Assembly: GCA_023441845.1 (NCBI GenBank)
Contig: JAEZNF010000318.1
Span: 1 to 11,042 of the forward strand
Length of the DNA stretch: 11,042 nucleotides
DNA from: Bacillota bacterium
Lineage (GTDB): Bacteria > Bacillota > Clostridia > Acetivibrionales > DSM-2933
Direction: 5' to 3'
Shown here: in pieces, positions 7,601-11,042 of the stretch
How positions within the stretch are numbered: position 1 is the first letter of the stretch
Layout of the letters: each line of letters opens with the position of its first letter
Made by a program: the position numbers and the translations under genes
The notes under the pieces: model-generated
What the model was told of the DNA's origin: nothing
The model's input: the letters and a program-made list of their open reading frames with translations, nothing else
Database searches by the model: none

Positions 7601-9886
7601 TTACCTCTTGACCGAGTTCAATACTTGTTGGAAAACAGTAAAACCAGGGTTGTTTTAGTGCAGCCGGAATTTGAGATAGCTTTAAATGATTATCTATTAA
7701 TCAATATCGATGATTCAAACATTTATCAAAATGATCCGTCAAATCTTGAAAATATTAACCGGATTGATGATTTAATGTACGTTATATATACCTCGGGCAG
7801 TACCGGTAAACCTAAAGGGGTAAAGGTCTGCCACAGAGGAATTATAAACTATATTAACTGGCGTAAAAATGAATACAATCTAAATCAAAATGATATAACC
7901 CTGCAACCACTATCTTATTCATTTGATGGTTTTGGCTCGAATTTGTATTCAAGTCTTTTATCACAGGGTGAACTATATTTGCCAAATGAAGAAAAGTTCA
8001 GGGATTATGGATTTTTAGGTAAATTAATTGAAAGAGAAGAAATTACTTGTATCAGCTTGGTTCCTTCAATGTATAAAGCTATCCTTGAGAATTCTAAAAA
8101 CTCAAAATTAAGTTCGCTAAAGTATGTAGTATTGGCTGGAGAAAAGGTGGATAATGAATTAATTGAGATGAGCCGGAGTTTATATCCAAGTATTGAATTA
8201 ATTAACGAATACGGGCCAACTGAAAATTCCGTTACCGCTACCGCGTTAAAAGGAATAACTGTTGAAAATTCTTCATCTATAGGAAAGCCTATTGCTAATA
8301 ATCAGGTTTATATTGTAAATCAGGATAATAATTTAATGCCCATTGGTTTTTGCGGAGAAATTTGTTTATCAGGAGATAGTTTAAGCCGTGGATATATTGA
8401 CGACCAGTTAACCAATCAAAAATTTGTGGAAAATCCATTTATGGATGGTCAAAAAATGTATAAAACCGGCGACCAGGGCAAATGGCTTAATAATGGTGAA
8501 ATAGAGTTTTTGGGACGTATAGACAATCAAGTAAAAATATCAGGTTATCGTATAGAATTATCGGAGATTGAAAATGTATTATTGGGACATACAGATGTAA
8601 AAGAGGCTACCGTTGCTGTCAACGAAAAATTAAACAGCCAAATATTAGTTGCTTTTTATGTACCTAATAATCCCGGTAAGCAATTGGATTTAAAGGAATA
8701 TATGTCAAATAAACTGCCTTCTTATATGGTTCCTAATAGAATTATTGAAATTAGTTCAATACCGTATAATGATAACGGAAAGATTGATAAAATTTCTTTA
8801 TTGCAAAACATGGAAGATGATGATAGTACAAATGAAGATTTTATTGCTCCATCAAATGAAATTGAAAAGAGAATTGCAGCGGTCTGGGAAAATGTATTAG
8901 GTGTTAAAAATATTGGCTTACAGAGCAATTTCTTTGACATGGGAGGTAATTCTTTTAATGCATTAACAGTTGTTAGCCAGGTCGATGGACTTTTTGAACT
9001 TCAAGATATTTTTGATTATCCGGTTTTGGGAGAATTAGCTCAAACTATAATTAATAGATTAAAAGAAGAAAATAGCAATGATTTTGTAAATGTTGTTTCA
9101 GAGGTAGCTGTAGTATCTGAAAAAGATGTACTGCCTGAAATAAATCAATCGAAAAAAGCAACGTATATTTTTATCCCTTATGGCGGTGGAACATCAATAG
9201 TTTACCAGCCTTTAGTTAAAGCTATGGAAAAAATATCGAATGAACATAACTCGATTGTACTTGATTTACCGGGACACGATTACGGTAAAAGAATTGCTAA
9301 TTTTAAATCAGTAGAAGAAACTGTCGATGAATTTATCTTTTATCAAAAAGAAAAATTGATAAGCGGACCTATAGTAATTTACGGTCATTGTGGAACAGGG
9401 GTATCTATAGGGTTAGAATTGGCATACAGATTGGAACGGTTAAATTTAGACTTGAAAGCGTTATGTATCGGATCGGGAGTTCCTGTAATAGCTTCAAGTT
9501 CCCAGTGGGATGATATTAAGAAGGAATTTAATAAGGGTACTGATCAACAAATTTTTGATAATATCATAAAAACGGGTTTTGAAGCAGAAGTTACACCCGA
9601 ACAAAAAGATTTCGTAGTCAAATGCATTAGACATGATGGAATTATCACAATAGATTTTCTTAATAAAATTGAAAATAAAGAAAATGGTAAATTTAAAGTT
9701 AAATGTCCGATTTATGCTGTTTATGGAGATAATGACCCCGCTATTAGCAATCCTGTTGAGGTTTACAAACGATATTTTGAATTTGCCGATCAGGTAGAAA
9801 TGAAAATGTTACATAATGCAGGACATTATTATATATCCAGTCACGCAGATGAATTGGCAAAACTATTAAAAAGTATTCACGATTAA
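4625..9886 (+). CDS. NRPS: half C - A domain interrupted by B12/radical SAM - PCP - thioesterase
   Basis: A 1753-residue multidomain synthetase. Order: residues 14-245, a C-terminal half of a condensation domain (EYWVNKL start, no HHxxxDG lobe); 256-282, the first A-domain strand (FEEQVSENPDKVAVSC); 283-930, an insertion with a possible winged helix, a B12-binding domain (about 470-595, GGNSGSYYAQ and RGDGELP) and a radical SAM core (C661, C665, C668 in GCLVNCFYCAG); about 934-1390, the rest of the A domain (FFTYADLN, LKAGGAYLPIDP, YTSGSTGKPKG, NEYGPTEN, K1386); about 1411-1481, PCP with S1443 in FFDMGGNSF; about 1511-1753, thioesterase with C1589, D1704 (or D1702) and H1734. The pocket residues read DGSSVAEVTK, with no confident substrate. 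The thioesterase makes this the likely last module. The frame has no break across the insertion. It shares an apparent operon with the flanking NRPS and radical SAM genes. Confidence 0.93.
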   Translation: MKMNEQKGKNVENNEYWVNKLSDKTIEVNLPIDYKRTGKYVMGNYSLNLPEHDASKLLEVCNYNQLSLSVFLLTCINISINKLTGEKDIIIASPVPKEIKPDSDCLVPINSHVDSQLSFKELLFNVRQTVTEAYQNCEVDFESIKSTINVNSDFSFTRMALINQNISRDFCIENIQKEAKNDLLIYVATENHNVKLDAVYNADLFKESTIVKILDCILKVFNQVISDVNIPILNIEIISEHDKELILENYNNTSTKYDQDKPVHVLFEEQVSENPDKVAVSCIVDIQSILDDLKKDETSQSILNEYNKCVFQKNKYIFEKRIEFRNNPTGLSEDIEAFMIKTHHYRDSIVNKNVLVLLKLLNGRNNLETVYNYICDQKLEFVIYSLVPDSPIEILYSFENDGQESIIVDNFNSFVGLIKRMYRNNLVEIKGKYTGESKLLNVELNQFDTNPFIPQKHQIQNIFQPRTDLQKADVLLFGDTLGTATVGLLYIASYLMRNGIKAYCQFQDFNAQPKIFRKNIYNLLDKIQPKYVGVSMKWFPNMQRALEICKVIKEYSVDIKVIIGGNSGSYYAQDVIKDENVDYVVRGDGELPFLKICQNEKLEDIPNLVYKKDNQIFENPWSYVQNETNSSDIYLSHLDDILISKVSPFLSFFFVYLYKGCLVNCFYCAGSKDGLQKTFNRPKLFWRGIEQVRNDIIQVKEYTSTFMFDFEDDNESLLEYCHKIWDGIDLKDHFLSFTNLYAPSPELIEYINKTFKFVYWTFDMCSLSERHRKELEALKVTKPQPTDQEIFDTFDEFDKYENNEARFNLIAGLPKFTTEDIVESERMIDVLIHKYNCLAELHWGRLHAQPGAALTDDAPIYDMKSYATKYEDFIRFSELNLKEEIYPCMATYKYPYIFFNDNSMNAQVSKHYVRANEMVSKHQLNERKLYTTEFFTYADLNKMSNQLARELRKNGIKKDETVGLILNRSIEMIVGILGVLKAGGAYLPIDPKLPLDRVQYLLENSKTRVVLVQPEFEIALNDYLLINIDDSNIYQNDPSNLENINRIDDLMYVIYTSGSTGKPKGVKVCHRGIINYINWRKNEYNLNQNDITLQPLSYSFDGFGSNLYSSLLSQGELYLPNEEKFRDYGFLGKLIEREEITCISLVPSMYKAILENSKNSKLSSLKYVVLAGEKVDNELIEMSRSLYPSIELINEYGPTENSVTATALKGITVENSSSIGKPIANNQVYIVNQDNNLMPIGFCGEICLSGDSLSRGYIDDQLTNQKFVENPFMDGQKMYKTGDQGKWLNNGEIEFLGRIDNQVKISGYRIELSEIENVLLGHTDVKEATVAVNEKLNSQILVAFYVPNNPGKQLDLKEYMSNKLPSYMVPNRIIEISSIPYNDNGKIDKISLLQNMEDDDSTNEDFIAPSNEIEKRIAAVWENVLGVKNIGLQSNFFDMGGNSFNALTVVSQVDGLFELQDIFDYPVLGELAQTIINRLKEENSNDFVNVVSEVAVVSEKDVLPEINQSKKATYIFIPYGGGTSIVYQPLVKAMEKISNEHNSIVLDLPGHDYGKRIANFKSVEETVDEFIFYQKEKLISGPIVIYGHCGTGVSIGLELAYRLERLNLDLKALCIGSGVPVIASSSQWDDIKKEFNKGTDQQIFDNIIKTGFEAEVTPEQKDFVVKCIRHDGIITIDFLNKIENKENGKFKVKCPIYAVYGDNDPAISNPVEVYKRYFEFADQVEMKMLHNAGHYYISSHADELAKLLKSIHD
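4664..5350 (+). other. Half condensation domain (C-lobe only)
   Basis: The NRPS starts at EYWVNKL and LPIDYKR, the place where the C-terminal lobe of a C domain begins, and runs through KDIIIASPVP, SFKELL and a final helix before the A-domain linker. The N-terminal lobe with the catalytic HHxxxDG is absent, and the FVNT-like segment is divergent (LVPINSHV). It probably cannot catalyse condensation alone. It could be a remnant or a platform for the C domain ending NRPS 1 (inference). Confidence 0.7.
5471..7414 (+). other. B12-binding/radical SAM insertion inside the A domain
   Basis: About 648 residues (283-930) separate two parts of one A domain. The first 185 residues are not a recognised domain but include LLKLLNGRNNLETVYNYI, which looks like the middle of a PqqD/winged-helix fold. 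A B12-binding fold follows (ADVLLFGDTLG, VGVSMKW, KVIIGGNSGS, VVRGDGELP). The radical SAM core has C661-x3-C665-x2-C668 and continues with LFWRGIEQV, FDFEDDNE and RFNLIAGLPKFT. It ends near YVRANEMVSKH before the A domain resumes at FFTYADLN. Methylation or another radical reaction on an amino acid or carrier-bound intermediate is the natural reading; the substrate is unknown. Confidence 0.88.
7421..8800 (+). other. A domain 2, main body after the insertion
   Basis: All core motifs from A1 to A10 follow in order, including A3 at residues 1052-1066 and A8 QVKISGYRIELSEIE, where the usual KIRG and LGEIE each carry a serine. Pocket positions: D1101, G1102, S1105, S1144, V1169, A1171, E1195, V1203, T1204, K1386. 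The code DGSSVAEVTK shares six of ten positions with a tyrosine code (DGTITAEVAK) but differs in the side pocket, so the substrate is undetermined, perhaps aromatic or non-proteinogenic. Confidence 0.85.
9155..9883 (+). other. Thioesterase domain with cysteine nucleophile motif (GHCGTG)
   Basis: An alpha/beta-hydrolase thioesterase: FIPYGGG start, YGHCGTG nucleophile elbow (C1589, codon 9389-9391), YGDNDP acidic residue and NAGHYY histidine (H1734). The expected GxSxG serine is cysteine, and the motif itself is altered (G-H-C-G-T-G). Sequence around the elbow resembles the GrsT/type II thioesterase group, but it is fused in cis after the PCP, so product release is the likely job. Confidence 0.85.
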
Positions 9887-9902
9887 GAAATATTTATTGT
9901 TT

Positions 9903-9907
9903 GGAGG
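9903..9907 (+). promoter_or_regulatory. Ribosome binding site for the third radical SAM gene
   Basis: GGAGG five bases before the ATG at 9913, within the 26-base gap after the NRPS 2 stop. It fixes the start of the last gene. Confidence 0.85.
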
Positions 9908-9912
9908 ACCAA

Positions 9913-11042
9913 ATGGGAAAGCAAATTGACTGTATCTTAATTGGATATAATGAAATGGAGTTTGAAGTAACTGAAAAGCGGTTACGTTCAATGGGAGCAG
10001 AATCGGGAGCGTACAGAGAACTAAATCTTGGGTTTATAAATTATCAAAATAAGCCTTATACAGCGCAAGGTGTTTTTAATCTGTTTTATAATGAGGAAAC
10101 GGATAACAGCGGTATGGGGCCATTTAGACCTGGAAATATGTTTAGTGCGGCAATAGCCTATTTAGGTACATATTTACAAAAGCATAACTATAGTTATGCT
10201 TTTGTAGATTCATTTCAACAGCAGAAAAATGACCTGAAAAAGTTATTGGAAGAAAATGAAGTACTTAGTATTGCAATTACAACTACTTTATATCTTGAAG
10301 TTTTTCCGATTATGGAAATTGTATCCTTTATAAAAAAATATAATAAAACAGCTAAAATTTTAGTAGGCGGACCTTTTATACGGATTCAGGCAAGGAATCA
10401 TGATGAACAATCTCTTAATAACTTATTAAAAATAATTGGTGCAGATATTTATATAAATAGCCATCAAGGAGAGAATACACTTATAAATGTAATTTCAGCA
10501 CTAAAAAATCAAAAACCTCTTCAAGATATTTCTAATATCTATTATAGAGATACCAGCCCAAATTTTGTCTGTACCGATATAAGTATTGAGAATAATACTT
10601 TAAATGAAAATTTCGTAAATTGGGGCTTGTTTGGAAATTATGTAAAAAAATACGTGCCGCTTAGAACGGCTTATTCGTGCCCTTTTAGTTGTGCTTTTTG
10701 TAGTGCTCCGAAAAATCAGGGTAAATATCAGACAATGGACGTAGAGGTAATTGAAAGAGAACTTGATTATTTACATAAGATTGATCCATACTTGCATCTG
10801 AGTTTTATCGATGATACCTTTAATTTCCCTCCGGAAAGATTTAAGAGTATTTTAAAGATGATGATAAGAAAGAAATATAAGTTTACCTGGGATTGCCCTT
10901 TCAGGTGTCAATATGCTGATAGAGAAACTCTTCAAATGATGGTGGAAAGTGGATGTAAAGCAGTCTTCCTGGGTATTGAATCGGGCAGCCAGATTATGCT
11001 TGACAATATGAACAAAAATGTCAAAGCTGAGCAATTGATGGA
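9913..11042 (+). CDS. B12-binding radical SAM protein, PhpK-like, 3'-partial
   Basis: The first 376 residues of a gene that runs past the window end. The N-terminus IDCILIGYNEMEFE is followed by SGAYRELNLGFINY, SIAITTTLYLE (B12-fold region), ILVGGPFIRIQAR and SHQGENTL. The radical SAM motif CPFSCAFC follows (C256, C260, C263), with LSFIDDTFNFPPERF and FLGIESGSQIML later in the barrel. The long N-terminal DCxxIGYNE segment, TTTLY and VGGPFI resemble, from memory, the PhpK family of cobalamin radical SAM P-methyltransferases of phosphinothricin peptides. Relatives are found in many clusters without phosphorus chemistry, so a C-methyltransferase is equally possible. It follows NRPS 2 by 26 bases with a strong ribosome binding site, so it is very probably co-transcribed and acts on the same product. 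The C-terminal part cannot be seen. Confidence 0.88.
   Translation, partial: MGKQIDCILIGYNEMEFEVTEKRLRSMGAESGAYRELNLGFINYQNKPYTAQGVFNLFYNEETDNSGMGPFRPGNMFSAAIAYLGTYLQKHNYSYAFVDSFQQQKNDLKKLLEENEVLSIAITTTLYLEVFPIMEIVSFIKKYNKTAKILVGGPFIRIQARNHDEQSLNNLLKIIGADIYINSHQGENTLINVISALKNQKPLQDISNIYYRDTSPNFVCTDISIENNTLNENFVNWGLFGNYVKKYVPLRTAYSCPFSCAFCSAPKNQGKYQTMDVEVIERELDYLHKIDPYLHLSFIDDTFNFPPERFKSILKMMIRKKYKFTWDCPFRCQYADRETLQMMVESGCKAVFLGIESGSQIMLDNMNKNVKAEQLM

Overview
The window is AT-rich DNA read entirely on the + strand. It has tight gene spacing (25-45 bases) and strong purine-rich ribosome binding sites. By eye, the base composition, codon choice and Shine-Dalgarno style suggest a low-GC Firmicute, most likely a clostridial-type anaerobe. 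This is inference; no taxonomic marker gene is present. The content is the middle of a nonribosomal peptide synthetase (NRPS) cluster that is unusually rich in cobalamin-binding radical SAM chemistry. Both outer genes run off the window.

Layout: (1) 1-2832, the 3' part of an NRPS gene encoding A-PCP-C, entered inside the A domain. Its specificity residues read DLTKIGEVGK, one residue from the known asparagine code. (2) 2878-4599, a free-standing B12-binding radical SAM protein of 573 aa. (3) 4625-9886, a 1753-aa NRPS with the order half C domain - A domain split by a B12-binding/radical SAM insertion - PCP - thioesterase. The thioesterase has cysteine where the serine nucleophile is expected. 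(4) 9913 to the window end, the first 376 codons of a third B12-binding radical SAM protein, resembling the PhpK family of P-methyltransferases.

The centrepiece is the third gene. Its A domain starts normally (residues about 256-282), is interrupted for about 650 residues, and then resumes exactly at the usual 'TYxDLN' strand (about 934) and runs to completion. The interrupting block holds an N-terminal part with a possible winged-helix motif, a B12-binding Rossmann-like domain and a radical SAM core with C661/C665/C668. The sequence is one uninterrupted reading frame, so this looks like a real domain-in-domain fusion. Known interrupted A domains usually carry methyltransferases, ketoreductases or oxidases at other positions. 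I know of no described A domain holding a cobalamin radical SAM enzyme in its first beta hairpin.

Working model (inference): NRPS 1 loads Asn and passes its chain through its C-terminal C domain to the PCP of NRPS 2. One or more of the three radical SAM enzymes modifies an amino acid or the carrier-bound peptide, most likely by methylating unactivated carbon (or phosphorus). The Cys-type thioesterase then releases the product. No promoter, terminator, tRNA, repeat array or mobile element is visible; all intergenic gaps are short and contain only ribosome binding sites.
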